This document shows, one piece after another, positions 1-8,600 of a stretch of 47,289 nt of DNA; positions within the stretch are counted from its first letter, which is position 1; every line of letters begins with the position of its first letter. Below the pieces are notes generated by a model. It was not told the DNA's origin, made no database searches, and saw only the letters and a list, made by a program, of their open reading frames with translations. The stretch comes from DAOTTW01 sp034437615 (lineage in GTDB: Bacteria; Chloroflexota; Anaerolineae; Aggregatilineales; Phototrophicaceae), in assembly GCA_034437615.1 (NCBI GenBank), contig DAOTTW010000115.1:1-47289 (forward strand), read 5' to 3'. The translations under genes and the position numbers were made by a program.

Positions 1-45
1 TGTCCCTACGAACGATGCCCTGTAGGGACACCCTTCTGGGTGTCC
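1..45. repeat. Short palindromic intergenic element (copy A)
   Basis: Two overlapping inverted repeats are visible. TGTCCCTA at 1-8 pairs with TAGGGACA at 23-30, and GGACACCC at 26-33 pairs perfectly with GGGTGTCC at 38-45 around a TTCT loop. The second is a stable 8-bp hairpin and could act as a terminator in either direction, although no T-run follows. Copies with related GTAGGG ends lie near 12261 and 19081. The element may extend left of the window. The rest of the stretch to 241 shows no supported gene. Confidence 0.55.
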
Positions 46-241
46 GAGCGGCGTCAGCCGCATTGCCGATGTTGCAAGAATTTGACTTGTTTTTTAGCTG
101 GAAAAGCCTAAGCCCAGGGTTTGGCACACCAGACCTCTACATCCGACGGCACGGATCCGTTTTCATATCTTCATCAGCCTATAAACAAGAGAGGTGTAGC
201 AACGCTTCTGTATTTGCGCAAGGGTGGCACTCATGCAGGCG

Positions 242-646
242 TTAATGTGCTTTGACGACCTCGGCCAGCTTGCGCACCAGCGCGTTTGTGTCCAGCGGCT
301 TCGGGAAGTAGCCATTAAAGCCTGCCGTTGCCGCGTCTTCGGCGACGTTCACCGAATGATAGGCCGTGATCGCCACAACGGGCAGATGCGCGGTCTGCTT
401 GTCAGCGCGGATGTGGCTCAGCGTCTCCCAGCCATCCATCTCCGGCAGCGCTAAATCCATGATGACCAGCGTCGGCTCAAAATTCTGCAACATCTCAATG
501 CATTCATGGCCATCATGCGCCACGCGCACCTCTGCGCCATGATGCCGCAAAATCTTCGAGACCATCTGAATGCTATCATATTCGTCGTCGACGACCAGCA
601 CGCGCCATGTATGTGTATCTGTCGTTTCGTTTGTGTTGTCCGCCAT
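242..646 (-). CDS. Stand-alone response regulator receiver protein (CheY-like)
   Basis: This is a single receiver domain of about 134 residues with no output domain. Visible hallmarks are the acidic pair in VLVVDDE, the phospho-acceptor aspartate in IMDLALPEMDG, the conserved Thr in AITAY and the Lys in PKPL. By family knowledge it accepts phosphate from a histidine kinase. It is the last gene of a minus-strand group, after the LOV/PAS kinase and a second receiver about 63 bases upstream, so the kinase is its likely partner (inference). I chose the ATG at 646, preceded by AAGG, over a GTG at 664 that has no visible ribosome site. With no output domain, it probably acts by protein contact or as a phosphate sink. 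Confidence 0.88.
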   Translation of the reverse strand: MADNTNETTDTHTWRVLVVDDEYDSIQMVSKILRHHGAEVRVAHDGHECIEMLQNFEPTLVIMDLALPEMDGWETLSHIRADKQTAHLPVVAITAYHSVNVAEDAATAGFNGYFPKPLDTNALVRKLAEVVKAH

Positions 647-709
647 CGTTACCCATACCTTCACACTGTCATTCTGACCACTAAAACGCTTATCTCGGAC
701 TGCAAACGC

Positions 710-1111
710 TTATGACGGCTCGAAAAAATCACTCAACGCTTGTTGGATGTCCTCCAGAAATGAATTGATGCGAAAGGGCTTCGCAATATAGCCATTAAAA
801 CCTGCCTCCATCACACGCTCCCGGTCACCCGACATCGCATGAGCCGTCAGCGCGATGATCGGCGTTTCTGCTAGTTCCGGTTTCGAGCGCGCACGCCGGA
901 ACATCTCCCAGCCATCCATCTGCGGCATGGATAAATCCAGCAGCACAAACGTCGGCTGCAAATCTTCCAATATCGACAAACCCTCAACACCATTGCGTGC
1001 AATGTGCACATCGGCACCGTTGAACTTCAGCACTTTCTGCGCCACGCCCAGGTTATCCGGCTCATCATCCACAATCAACACAATCCAATCTTTAATTTCA
1101 CGACTGATCAT
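710..1111 (-). CDS. Stand-alone response regulator receiver protein
   Basis: A second receiver-only protein, about 133 residues. It shows VLIVDDE, the acceptor aspartate in LLDLSMPQMDG, Thr in IALTAH and Lys in IAKPF. The family is phosphorylated by histidine kinases. The ATG at 1111 is preceded by GGAGAG four bases upstream and overlaps the last codons of the kinase gene by 14 bases, which suggests translational coupling. An upstream ATG at 1138 in the same frame has a poorer ribosome site. The two receivers are clearly related, both with MDGWE and AGFNGY, so they probably arose by duplication. The tight coupling makes this one the most likely cognate of the kinase. Confidence 0.9.
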   Translation of the reverse strand: MISREIKDWIVLIVDDEPDNLGVAQKVLKFNGADVHIARNGVEGLSILEDLQPTFVLLDLSMPQMDGWEMFRRARSKPELAETPIIALTAHAMSGDRERVMEAGFNGYIAKPFRINSFLEDIQQALSDFFEPS

Positions 1112-3395
1112 CGTACTCTCCGACAAGGCTACGCTCATTAATGTCTTGTTTCACGAGGGGCAAGATAATCATGAAGCTGCTGCCGCGCCCCACCTGGCTA
1201 GAAACGCGGATGTTGCCGCCCATCATCAGCACCAGCTTGCGCACAATCGACAGGCCCAGGCCCGTGCCGCCCTGCTCACGCTGTGATGTGTTGTCAATCT
1301 GGCGAAATTCCTCAAAGATGGTTTCTAGCATATGCGATGGTATACCAATTCCCGTATCGCTTACAATAAGTTTCCAGGCATCGTGACCATGTCGGCGGAT
1401 TTGCACCCTGACGTTGCCCTCGTGCGTGAATTTGATGCCGTTTGAAAGCAGGTTGATCGTAATCTGCTTAACGCGGGCCGGATCGCCATAAATCACAGGT
1501 GGCATCCGTTCGTCAAGCTGCGTAACCAGCTCAATGCCCTTTTCTTCAGCCAGCCCACGCACCTGCGCGACGACTTCATCCAGCCAATCGCGCAGGTTAA
1601 ACGGTTTATTGACCATCTCCATGCGCCCGGCTTCGATCTTCGCAATATCCAGCACATCGTTAATCAACTCAAGCAGATGTTCGGCGTTCGCCAGCACACG
1701 TTGCTGATAATCCACCTGTTCTTCGTTCATATCGCCCGCCATACCCGCTAGCTGAATTTCGGTATAGCCGATGATCGCGTTCAGCGGTGTGCGCAATTCA
1801 TGTGACATCGTAGCCAAAAATTGGCTTTTCAGGCGTGTCGCATCCTCGGCTTGCTTACGCGCCGCCACAAGTGCACGGTTGCCTTTGATGAGCGCTTGAT
1901 TCTGTGCCTGGATTTTGGCCTCAGCCTCGACGCGCTTGGTCACATCGGTGCTGATGCCAACGTAATGCGTCAGGTAACCGTCATCGTCAAAGATAGGCGC
2001 GAGGCTCAGTTCACTGTAAAACATCGTGCCATTTTTGCGATAATTGCGCAGCACAACCGTCACTGGCTCACGTTGAGATAGCGCCCGCCGAATATCCGCA
2101 AGTGGCGGTTGGTCGCGGTCATGGGCCTGCAAAAAGCGGCAATTGCGCCCAATGGCATCAATCGCAGAATAGCCCGTCTGCTTTTCAAAAGCGGGGTTCA
2201 CATAAATCAGCGGCATGTCCGGTAGCGTCGCATCCGCAATTGAAATACCCGTCGGGCTGGCTTCGATGGCCTGGTTGCGCAACGAAAGCTGCATCTCCGT
2301 CAGTTTGCGGTACGTGATGTCTGTCGAAACCGCACAGATGGCGTATGGCCGCCCATCTGAATCCATCAACGGGAACTTCGTAGATAAAAACGTGTGCGGC
2401 ATATCCGCAGTCGGCAACGTTTCCTCAAATTGCGCAGGTGCCCGCTTATCCAGGATGCGTTGATCGTTCTCACGGATAGCCTCGGCAATCTGTGGATCAA
2501 AGACCTGTTCATCGCGTTGGCCGATGATCTGCGCTTGTTGCACCCCAAACACAGACTCAAAGGCCGGATTGACCAGCATATAATGGCCCTCAGCATCTTT
2601 GAGGTAAATCAGCGCGGCTGAATTATTCAGGATCGCCCGTAACTGCTCATTGACACGATGCAACATCTCTTCGGATTGGCGGCGTGCGGTGGTATCACGG
2701 GCGCTAAAATAAATCCGTTGTGTATCGGTGTAGGGCGCGGCGCTCCAAGAAAGCCAACGATATGAACCGTTTTTCGTGCGAAAGCGATTTTCAAACAGCG
2801 CTGTGCGCTCGCCGCCGGCTAGCTTTTGCATCTCATACAGCAGCGCCGCCTGGTCCGCTTCATGCACAAAATCCAGCAGAGATGCGCCCATCATCTCCTC
2901 AGCCCCATAGCCCAGCGCATCCACCCATGCCGGGTTGAGCTTAAGGAAAATGCTGTCAAAATCCAGCACGCCCAACATATCGCCGGATAGATTGAACAAG
3001 CGCTCAAGTTCGGTTTCCGTCTCGGTGTGGGATGTCACATCACGCAGCACGCCAATGATGTACTTAAGTTCGTCGTCCACAATATGCGGGATTAAGCTGC
3101 CCTCGACGACAATCGGCGTCTCTCGGCGCGTCATCAGGGCCAGCACCACATGCGCCAGTTCTTCGCCTTCATGCAAGCGGTCCAGCATCATCAGCGTCTG
3201 GCCGCGCTCAATAGGGTGCAACACATGGTCAAAAAAGCGTAATTCCGGCAACTCATCCGGCGTATAGCCCAGGACATCAAGCCAATGCGCGTTGGCATAC
3301 AAGACATGCCCCTGCACATCCAATACCTGAACCAAACTGCCTATTTTCTCCAGCAGGTCATCCAACGGGATGCCCAACGCACGCAAGGATTCCAT
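1098..3395 (-). CDS. Multi-PAS sensor histidine kinase with a LOV-type domain
   Basis: About 765 residues, soluble, with no membrane segment. Three PAS domains occupy roughly residues 15-370. The fourth, residues 374-486, is of the LOV class: it carries GRNCRFLQ, with the flavin-adduct cysteine at residue 419, plus VNPAF, the IRRAL arginine and RNYRKNG. The phospho-accepting histidine lies in MSHELRTPLN near residue 532. The ATPase domain has the N box NLLSNGIKFT, G1 DTGIGIP and G2 GGTGLGLSIV. LOV kinases sense blue light through an FMN-cysteine adduct. Two usual flavin-contact positions differ here: FYS replaces FWN, and GIS replaces GVQ/GIQ. The ATG at 3395 has GGAGAG eight bases upstream; the ATG at 3425 has none. 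There is no fused receiver, and two receivers follow in the same operon. Confidence 0.9.
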   Translation of the reverse strand: MESLRALGIPLDDLLEKIGSLVQVLDVQGHVLYANAHWLDVLGYTPDELPELRFFDHVLHPIERGQTLMMLDRLHEGEELAHVVLALMTRRETPIVVEGSLIPHIVDDELKYIIGVLRDVTSHTETETELERLFNLSGDMLGVLDFDSIFLKLNPAWVDALGYGAEEMMGASLLDFVHEADQAALLYEMQKLAGGERTALFENRFRTKNGSYRWLSWSAAPYTDTQRIYFSARDTTARRQSEEMLHRVNEQLRAILNNSAALIYLKDAEGHYMLVNPAFESVFGVQQAQIIGQRDEQVFDPQIAEAIRENDQRILDKRAPAQFEETLPTADMPHTFLSTKFPLMDSDGRPYAICAVSTDITYRKLTEMQLSLRNQAIEASPTGISIADATLPDMPLIYVNPAFEKQTGYSAIDAIGRNCRFLQAHDRDQPPLADIRRALSQREPVTVVLRNYRKNGTMFYSELSLAPIFDDDGYLTHYVGISTDVTKRVEAEAKIQAQNQALIKGNRALVAARKQAEDATRLKSQFLATMSHELRTPLNAIIGYTEIQLAGMAGDMNEEQVDYQQRVLANAEHLLELINDVLDIAKIEAGRMEMVNKPFNLRDWLDEVVAQVRGLAEEKGIELVTQLDERMPPVIYGDPARVKQITINLLSNGIKFTHEGNVRVQIRRHGHDAWKLIVSDTGIGIPSHMLETIFEEFRQIDNTSQREQGGTGLGLSIVRKLVLMMGGNIRVSSQVGRGSSFMIILPLVKQDINERSLVGEYDDQS
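1938..2276 (-). other. LOV (light, oxygen, voltage) domain within the kinase
   Basis: This segment encodes kinase residues 374-486. The adduct cysteine codon is TGC at 2141-2139 (minus strand), in GRNCRFLQ at 2127-2150. The overall pattern (PDMPLIYVNPAF, GRNCRFLQ, IRRAL, NYRKNG, HYVGIS) matches LOV far better than ordinary PAS. The Asn of the FWN strand and the signalling Gln of the last strand both read as Ser. Light sensing is therefore plausible, but photocycle kinetics or signal output may be altered. Confidence 0.82.
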
Positions 3396-3473
3396 TACTC
3401 GTGCTCTCCAAATGGTCGCGTGCATTGTAGTGCAGCAAAATTTGTGCCTGATGAGACAATGCGGGGCTTAGAT

Positions 3474-3504
3474 ACAGCCCGTGCAGCGTAGCCGCACAAG
3501 CTGT
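3474..3504. other. Imperfect hairpin between pyrophosphatase and kinase genes
   Basis: ACAGC at 3474-3478 pairs with GCTGT at 3500-3504, and the inner GTGC at 3481-3484 pairs with GCAC at 3494-3497. There is no T-run on the minus strand after it, so it may be an RNA processing or stability element rather than a full terminator. It separates two genes that read in the same direction. Confidence 0.3.
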
Positions 3505-3516
3505 ATTGCAGTCGAT

Positions 3517-6138
3517 CTATTCAGCCTCAGGCGTAGCTTCTGCTTCCGGCGTCACTTCGGCATCGGCTTCTTCGGTTGCCTCTGTTGTCGGTATCACCTC
3601 GGCCTCTGGTGTCGCTTCTGCATCGTCAGCTTCCGGCGTCGTCTCCGCCGCAACACCTGCACCTGTGTCTGTTTCCGGCTCCGGCGTTGTTTCCTGTGCT
3701 TGTTCCAGGTCCGTCAGACGTGTATCGACCTCTTCTAACGCGCTGTCGATATTCGTCAAGGCCACGTTAATTTCGGCCAGGCTTTCGCTGTCGTCCATCC
3801 CCGTAACAGTCTCGCTCAAGCCGTTTACGCTGGTTTGCAGCGCCTCAAGCTGTTCGCCCAGGCTACCAATGTTGGCGGTTGATTCCTCAACGCTGTTCAA
3901 ACGCGCCTCAAGCGCCGTCAACTGGCTATTGAGCGACTCAATATCGACTGTCAGCACCTCAATCGTTGGTTCTTCCGGCGCTTCGGTTTCCGTCGCATTC
4001 GCAATCAATGGCGCGATTACCAGCGACACAATCGCCAGCAGCTTCAGCAGGATATTCAGCGATGGGCCAGACGTATCCTTAAACGGATCACCGACTGTAT
4101 CACCGACCACAGCAGCCTTGTGTGCATCCGACCCCTTGCCGCCGAAGTTACCCGCTTCGATGAACTTTTTAGCGTTATCCCACGCACCACCAGAGTTGGC
4201 CATCATCACAGCCAGCATAAACGCGGAGGTCAACGAGCCGAGCAAAACGCCAATCAGCGTCTCGCGTCCGACGAATTCACCCAGGATGTTGCCCTGACCC
4301 GCGACTGTCAGCAAGGCAATCACAACAGGCACAGCCACCGCGACGATACCAGGCAGCAACATCTGACGAATCGCGCTATCGGTGCTAATGCCGACAGCCT
4401 TCGCGTAATCCGGCTCACCTGTGCCGTCCATAATGCCAGGGATTTCCCTGAATTGGCGGCGCACCTCTTCAACGATCTGCTGTGCAGCGTCACCCACTGC
4501 GACCATCGTCAGGGCGCTAAACACATATGGCAGCAGCGCACCAATGAAGAGGCCCGTAATCAAACGCGGGTCCAGGATGACCGCCTCTAGTGTTGTCGCC
4601 TCACCGACGCCGCCCGCCTGCAATGCGGTGACGAAAGCAGCCGTCAGCGCCAGGGCCGTCATAGCCGCGCTACCAATCGCAAAGCCCTTGCCCGTCGCAG
4701 CAGTCGTGTTACCCAGTGAATCCAGTGCATCCGTGCGTTTACGGACCTCATCAGGCAGATTAGACATTTCTGCGATGCCACCCGCGTTATCTGCAACCGG
4801 GCCGTAAGCGTCCGTCGCCAGCGTGATGCTCAACGTCGAGAGCATACCGACAGCCGCCACCGCAACACCATACAAGCCCGTGATGGCCACAGCGAACAGC
4901 GTCACCAGCACCACAATGATGACCGGGGCCAGCGTGCTAATCATGCCAAGCGCCAGACCGCGAATCAGCACGATACCCGCTCCACCTTGAGCGCTTTCAG
5001 ACAGGCGCTTCGTGGGGCCGTAAGAATCCGCCGTAAAGTATTCCGTGAAATAGCCAATCCCCACACCGCCGACCAAACCCGCCAGCGTCGCCAGCACGAC
5101 TTCCAGACCTAAGCCCAGCCCCAGGCCCAGAATCGCCACACCTGCGGCAACCACACCACTAGCGGTATACACACCACGCCGCAAACTGCCGAGCAACTGC
5201 TCTTGTGTGGCGTCTTCTTCGGTTTGTACCAGGCGCGTCGCCCATATACCAACAAACAAACCAATCACAGCCACAAGCACCGGGAAAATCTGCGCATTGG
5301 TCGTAAACGTGCCATCAACCACCTGCTCCGGGCTGAAAGCGCCCAGCGTGGCCAGTGAAATTGCCGCGATAATCGAACTCGCATAGCTCTCGAATAGGTC
5401 AGACCCCATACCAGCGACATCACCGACGTTATCACCGACGTTATCCGCAATGGTTGCCGGGTTGCGTGGGTCATCTTCCGGGATGCCCGCTTCTGTCTTA
5501 CCAACCAGGTCCGCGCCCACATCTGCGGCTTTGGTGTAGATGCCACCACCCACACGCGCAAAAATCGCAATCGACGTACCACCAAAACCGAAGCCTGCCA
5601 GCGCACTCGCTGCGGCACGTGCGGCTTCCGTCGGGTCGGCAATCTGGCTGGTGAAGATGTTCGTCAGCAAGATGAACAAAATACTGACACCACCCAGCGC
5701 CAACGATACGACAACCATGCCCATCACCGTACCGCTAGAAAACGCAACGCGCAGCCCTTTGTTCAGGCTTTCCGACGCGGCTTGTGTAGTGCGGACGTTG
5801 GCACGCACAGCGATATACATCCCAGCATAACCAGCCCCACCAGAGGCCAACGCGCCCGTAACGAACGCCACAGCCGTCCAGATGCTCATGCCAGAGCCTT
5901 CGATGGCGCTCAGGCCGACCAGCACAACCGTCACCAGCACGACCAGAATGGCCACAGCACGGTACTCACGCGAGAGAAACGCCTGTGCCCCCTGCTGGAT
6001 AGCCGCCGCAATGCGCTGCATCTCCTCCGAACCTGCATCCTGAGCCATGACAAAGCCGCGCTGTTGCCATGCAAACCCCAGGCCGACGATGCTGGCAATA
6101 GCACCCAACAACCCCGCCAATAAAATTCCTGTCTCCAT
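3517..6138 (-). CDS. hppA: Membrane-bound ion-pumping pyrophosphatase with acidic C-terminal extension
   Basis: 873 residues. The first ~712 are a complete polytopic membrane pyrophosphatase that couples pyrophosphate hydrolysis to H+ (or Na+) export. The catalytic loops are intact: DVGADLVGK, GIPEDDPRNP, NVGDNVGDVAGMG and VGDTVGDPFKDTSGP. GNTTAATGKG near residue 475 has Ala where K+-independent enzymes have Lys, so by family rules this is the K+-dependent class. I cannot tell H+ from Na+ pumping by eye. After the usual last helix, about 160 extra residues follow: a heptad-like coiled coil (ESLNSQLTALEARLNSVEES), then Glu/Thr/Pro-rich repeats of the type TPEAE. Family topology places the C-terminus outside the cytoplasm, so the tail is probably exported. 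The ATG at 6138 has GGAGG ten bases upstream. Confidence 0.95.
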   Translation of the reverse strand: METGILLAGLLGAIASIVGLGFAWQQRGFVMAQDAGSEEMQRIAAAIQQGAQAFLSREYRAVAILVVLVTVVLVGLSAIEGSGMSIWTAVAFVTGALASGGAGYAGMYIAVRANVRTTQAASESLNKGLRVAFSSGTVMGMVVVSLALGGVSILFILLTNIFTSQIADPTEAARAAASALAGFGFGGTSIAIFARVGGGIYTKAADVGADLVGKTEAGIPEDDPRNPATIADNVGDNVGDVAGMGSDLFESYASSIIAAISLATLGAFSPEQVVDGTFTTNAQIFPVLVAVIGLFVGIWATRLVQTEEDATQEQLLGSLRRGVYTASGVVAAGVAILGLGLGLGLEVVLATLAGLVGGVGIGYFTEYFTADSYGPTKRLSESAQGGAGIVLIRGLALGMISTLAPVIIVVLVTLFAVAITGLYGVAVAAVGMLSTLSITLATDAYGPVADNAGGIAEMSNLPDEVRKRTDALDSLGNTTAATGKGFAIGSAAMTALALTAAFVTALQAGGVGEATTLEAVILDPRLITGLFIGALLPYVFSALTMVAVGDAAQQIVEEVRRQFREIPGIMDGTGEPDYAKAVGISTDSAIRQMLLPGIVAVAVPVVIALLTVAGQGNILGEFVGRETLIGVLLGSLTSAFMLAVMMANSGGAWDNAKKFIEAGNFGGKGSDAHKAAVVGDTVGDPFKDTSGPSLNILLKLLAIVSLVIAPLIANATETEAPEEPTIEVLTVDIESLNSQLTALEARLNSVEESTANIGSLGEQLEALQTSVNGLSETVTGMDDSESLAEINVALTNIDSALEEVDTRLTDLEQAQETTPEPETDTGAGVAAETTPEADDAEATPEAEVIPTTEATEEADAEVTPEAEATPEAE

Positions 6139-6211
6139 ACGTGTCTAACCTCCAGGTTGTGCGAATAAAGTGGGGCAAGACCCCATTCGTAAACAAATTC
6201 ACAATTGCCGC

Positions 6212-6240
6212 ATCATATCGTAAGGCCACAGCGTTTGCAA
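6212..6240 (-). promoter_or_regulatory. Sigma-70-type promoter of the pyrophosphatase gene
   Basis: Read on the minus strand, TTGCAA (6240-6235) and TATGAT (6217-6212) are separated by exactly 17 bases. Transcription would start near 6205, about 66 bases before the hppA start codon. Confidence 0.55.
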
Positions 6241-6360
6241 ACGTGGAAAATGGCAAATCCGTGTCGTATCGGCAGCAAATTTCTATTAGAATCATGTCTG
6301 CTAAAACCAGAAAGAACGTCAACGAAACCTGACATAAAAGCATTCGATACGGATAACACC

Positions 6361-6735
6361 ATGACAACACCCCGCAAACAAACGGGCAACCAGGGCGAAA
6401 AACATGCCTGCGCCTATCTTGAACGGCATGGCTACGACATCATGCAAACGAACTGGCGCTGCAAATCCGGCGAAATCGACATCATCGCACAGCATGATAA
6501 TACGCTCGTATTCGTTGAGGTAAAAACACGGCGCGGTAAATACGGCACAGATGCCGTCTTTGCACAGATCACGCCTGCAAAGCGCCGTAAACTCATCAAA
6601 AGCGCCAACCTGTACCTCAGCGAAAATCAACTGCACAATCGCACCTGGCGCATTGACGCCATTGCCATCGCCATCTCAGCGGAACAACCACCCATCATCA
6701 CCATCGACCATGTGGAGGACGCGCTTGATTGGTGA
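6361..6735 (+). CDS. YraN/UPF0102 family nuclease-fold protein
   Basis: 124 residues, the usual length of the family. It has the restriction-endonuclease-like core: GEKHACAYLERHGY at the N-terminus, then GEIDII, then VFVEVKTR, which supply the D and ExK residues of the PD-(D/E)XK fold. The biological role of the family is not established; it is often found near DNA-processing or RNase HII genes. I chose the ATG at 6361 because the homologous part begins there; the longer upstream reading does not resemble the family. The 3' end overlaps the miaA gene by about 26 bases, indicating co-transcription. Confidence 0.88.
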   Translation: MTTPRKQTGNQGEKHACAYLERHGYDIMQTNWRCKSGEIDIIAQHDNTLVFVEVKTRRGKYGTDAVFAQITPAKRRKLIKSANLYLSENQLHNRTWRIDAIAIAISAEQPPIITIDHVEDALDW

Positions 6736-7663
6736 GGTCTTGCCGCTGGTGGTCATCTGGGGGGCGACGGCAACAGGCAAAACAGGTCTGGCGCTTGACA
6801 TTGCGCAGCGCTTTAACGCCGAGATCATCGGTGCGGATAGCCGCCAAATCTACCGCTATATGGACATCGGCACTGCTAAACCTACCCCACAGCAGCAAGC
6901 ACAAGCGCCACACCACCTGATCGACATCGTTGCGCCGGATTATCAGCTTTCGTTGGCTGAATATCAGGCAGCGGCCTATGGCAAAATTGCCGCTCTACAT
7001 GCAGATGGCAAATTGCCGCTTTTGGTCGGCGGCACAGGGCAATATGTAACCGCAGTCGTTGAAGGCTGGTCAATTCCTCGTGTGCCACCCAACCCCGAAC
7101 TGCGTGCAAAACTCAGCGCGGAGGCAGAAGCACAGGGCCAAGAAGCGTTCCATGCGCGGCTCGCACAAATAGACCCCGAAGCCGCCACCAATATCCACCC
7201 CAATAACGTGCGGCGCGTCGTCCGGGCGCTAGAGGTCTACATGACAACAGGCACACCCATCAGCGTCTTGCAACGCAAAAAGCCACCACCCTACCGCATC
7301 CTGATGCTTGGCCTACACATGCCGCGTAAGCCGCTGTATGAGCGTGCTGATTTACGTGTGGATGCGATGATGGCTGCGGGCTTCGTGGATGAAGTGCAGC
7401 GCTTGCTTGATATGGGCTATAAGCGCGATTTACCATCTATGAGTGGCCTGGGCTATCAAGAGTTAACCGCACATCTACTGGATGGCCTGACACTAAACGA
7501 AGCCGTGCGCAAAACCAAAATCAGCACCCATGACTTCATCCGGCGGCAAGAAGTCTGGTTTCGGGGCCACGATCACAGCACAATCTGGCATAATACACTG
7601 GAACTCGAGCGCGATGCGATTTATCAGCAGATCAACGACTGGTTGCAGAACAAGGGCACATAA
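6710..7663 (+). CDS. miaA: tRNA dimethylallyltransferase
   Basis: 317 residues from the ATG at 6710, close to the family norm. MiaA transfers a dimethylallyl group to N6 of A37 in tRNAs that read UNN codons. Visible motifs are the P-loop GATATGKT, the DSRQIYRYMDIGTAKPT block, HHLIDIV, the prenyl-site GGTGQYVTAV, and GYKRDLPSMSGLGYQE. The start is uncertain: a TTG at 6725 with GGAGG six bases upstream would remove five residues and places the start nearer the conserved P-loop. It overlaps the yraN-type gene and is followed after 6 bases by a membrane-protein gene, so the three form an operon. Confidence 0.95.
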   Translation: MWRTRLIGEVLPLVVIWGATATGKTGLALDIAQRFNAEIIGADSRQIYRYMDIGTAKPTPQQQAQAPHHLIDIVAPDYQLSLAEYQAAAYGKIAALHADGKLPLLVGGTGQYVTAVVEGWSIPRVPPNPELRAKLSAEAEAQGQEAFHARLAQIDPEAATNIHPNNVRRVVRALEVYMTTGTPISVLQRKKPPPYRILMLGLHMPRKPLYERADLRVDAMMAAGFVDEVQRLLDMGYKRDLPSMSGLGYQELTAHLLDGLTLNEAVRKTKISTHDFIRRQEVWFRGHDHSTIWHNTLELERDAIYQQINDWLQNKGT

Positions 7664-7669
7664 AACACT

Positions 7670-8407
7670 ATGGGACTCATGCAGGGCTTTCGGCGCGGTG
7701 GCGACGACTCGAACACGATTATCGGCATTATCCTACTCATCATGTTGGGCGTATTCGTTGGCCCAAGCCTGCTGCCGACGCTGCTATCCGATACTTTCCC
7801 GTTCATTGACGAAGGCGTACCGTGCAGCTTCTTACCCACAGGCGAGGACCGCGCATTTAGGCAATCTTTACTGGGTCGTACCGCCATTGACCCCATCTCG
7901 TTACGTGTCGAAACAAATAGCGTACCCGTGAACGCCACAGCCGGCCAGTTCACAATTCGCATCACCGTGCAAAATAACACCATCGGCAGCATTGCCTTCG
8001 TCTTTGACCCTGAGCAGGTCATCCCACAGGACAACGGCAGCACCGGCTTGGGCCTGATCTTTGATCCTGCCGTTGTCGGTGCGATAAATGAAAATGTACG
8101 GCAAACAGGCGGCGTGTCCAGCTTCCCTGAAGAGGACATACGCATACTGGGGCCACGCCAGCGCTGCATTCACCGTGTCGATTTACCTATAAGCGGCCTC
8201 AACCCAGAATTACTCACAGGGCAAGCAACTGTGATGGCCTATTACCGCATTACAACGCGGGGCACCGTGCAAGCGAATCTCGGCGCAAACCCACTGGGAA
8301 CCCCAAACCCGACACCTATCTATAACGATCAAGGCCTGGTCCTTGTCGAAAACGATATCGTCCGCTCTGCACCCGTTACCATTCCCCTGTCTGCGACAGC
8401 CAATTAA
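7670..8407 (+). CDS. Membrane-anchored protein of unknown function
   Basis: 245 residues. After a short charged start (GFRRGGDDSN) there is one hydrophobic segment, about residues 17-36 (IIGIILLIMLGVFVGPSLLP). It is followed by a mainly beta-strand, exported-looking domain with two cysteines (VPCSF and RCIHRV). I do not recognise the family. The segment TAGQFTIRITVQNNTIGSIAFVF looks like an Ig-like or bacterial surface domain, but this is only an impression. It starts 6 bases after miaA and ends just before a tandem repeat. Confidence 0.75.
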   Translation: MGLMQGFRRGGDDSNTIIGIILLIMLGVFVGPSLLPTLLSDTFPFIDEGVPCSFLPTGEDRAFRQSLLGRTAIDPISLRVETNSVPVNATAGQFTIRITVQNNTIGSIAFVFDPEQVIPQDNGSTGLGLIFDPAVVGAINENVRQTGGVSSFPEEDIRILGPRQRCIHRVDLPISGLNPELLTGQATVMAYYRITTRGTVQANLGANPLGTPNPTPIYNDQGLVLVENDIVRSAPVTIPLSATAN

Positions 8408-8410
8408 CCC

Positions 8411-8471
8411 CAGAAAAAACCGACAACCAGAAAAAAACCGACAACCAGAAAAAACCGATAACCAGAAAAAA
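8411..8471. repeat. 17-18 bp tandem repeat, 3.5 copies
   Basis: Near-identical units begin at 8411, 8428 and 8446 and a partial one at 8463. The unit reads CAGAAAAAACCGACAAC, with one extra A in copy 2 and one C-to-T change in copy 3. It lies between the stop of the membrane-protein gene and the promoter region of the FHA regulator. It may be an operator array or slippage-generated DNA. About one and a half helical turns separate the copies. Confidence 0.8.
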
Positions 8472-8487
8472 TGGAACCCGCTTACGC

Positions 8488-8493
8488 TATAAT
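8488..8493 (+). promoter_or_regulatory. Candidate -10 box for the FHA regulator gene
   Basis: A perfect TATAAT lies about 110 bases before the start codon and directly after the tandem repeat. No good -35 box is seen at 16-18 bases; that position falls in the A-rich last repeat unit. An activator bound to the repeats could replace the -35 contact (inference). Confidence 0.35.
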
Positions 8494-8600
8494 GCGTCTA
8501 TAGGCGTACAGCGTAGGTAAATCGTCAGTTCAGACGCTGGCACTTCTGGAACTTTGTCTTTCGGACTCAGTGTATAAAGAAGAAAGGTAAGACTGAGACT

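Noticed and set aside
3506..4297. A 263-codon open frame on the plus strand opposite the pyrophosphatase tail
   Set aside because: Its low-complexity Ser/Ala/Val composition mirrors the Glu/Ala/Thr repeat codons of the real minus-strand gene; no ribosome site or family pattern.
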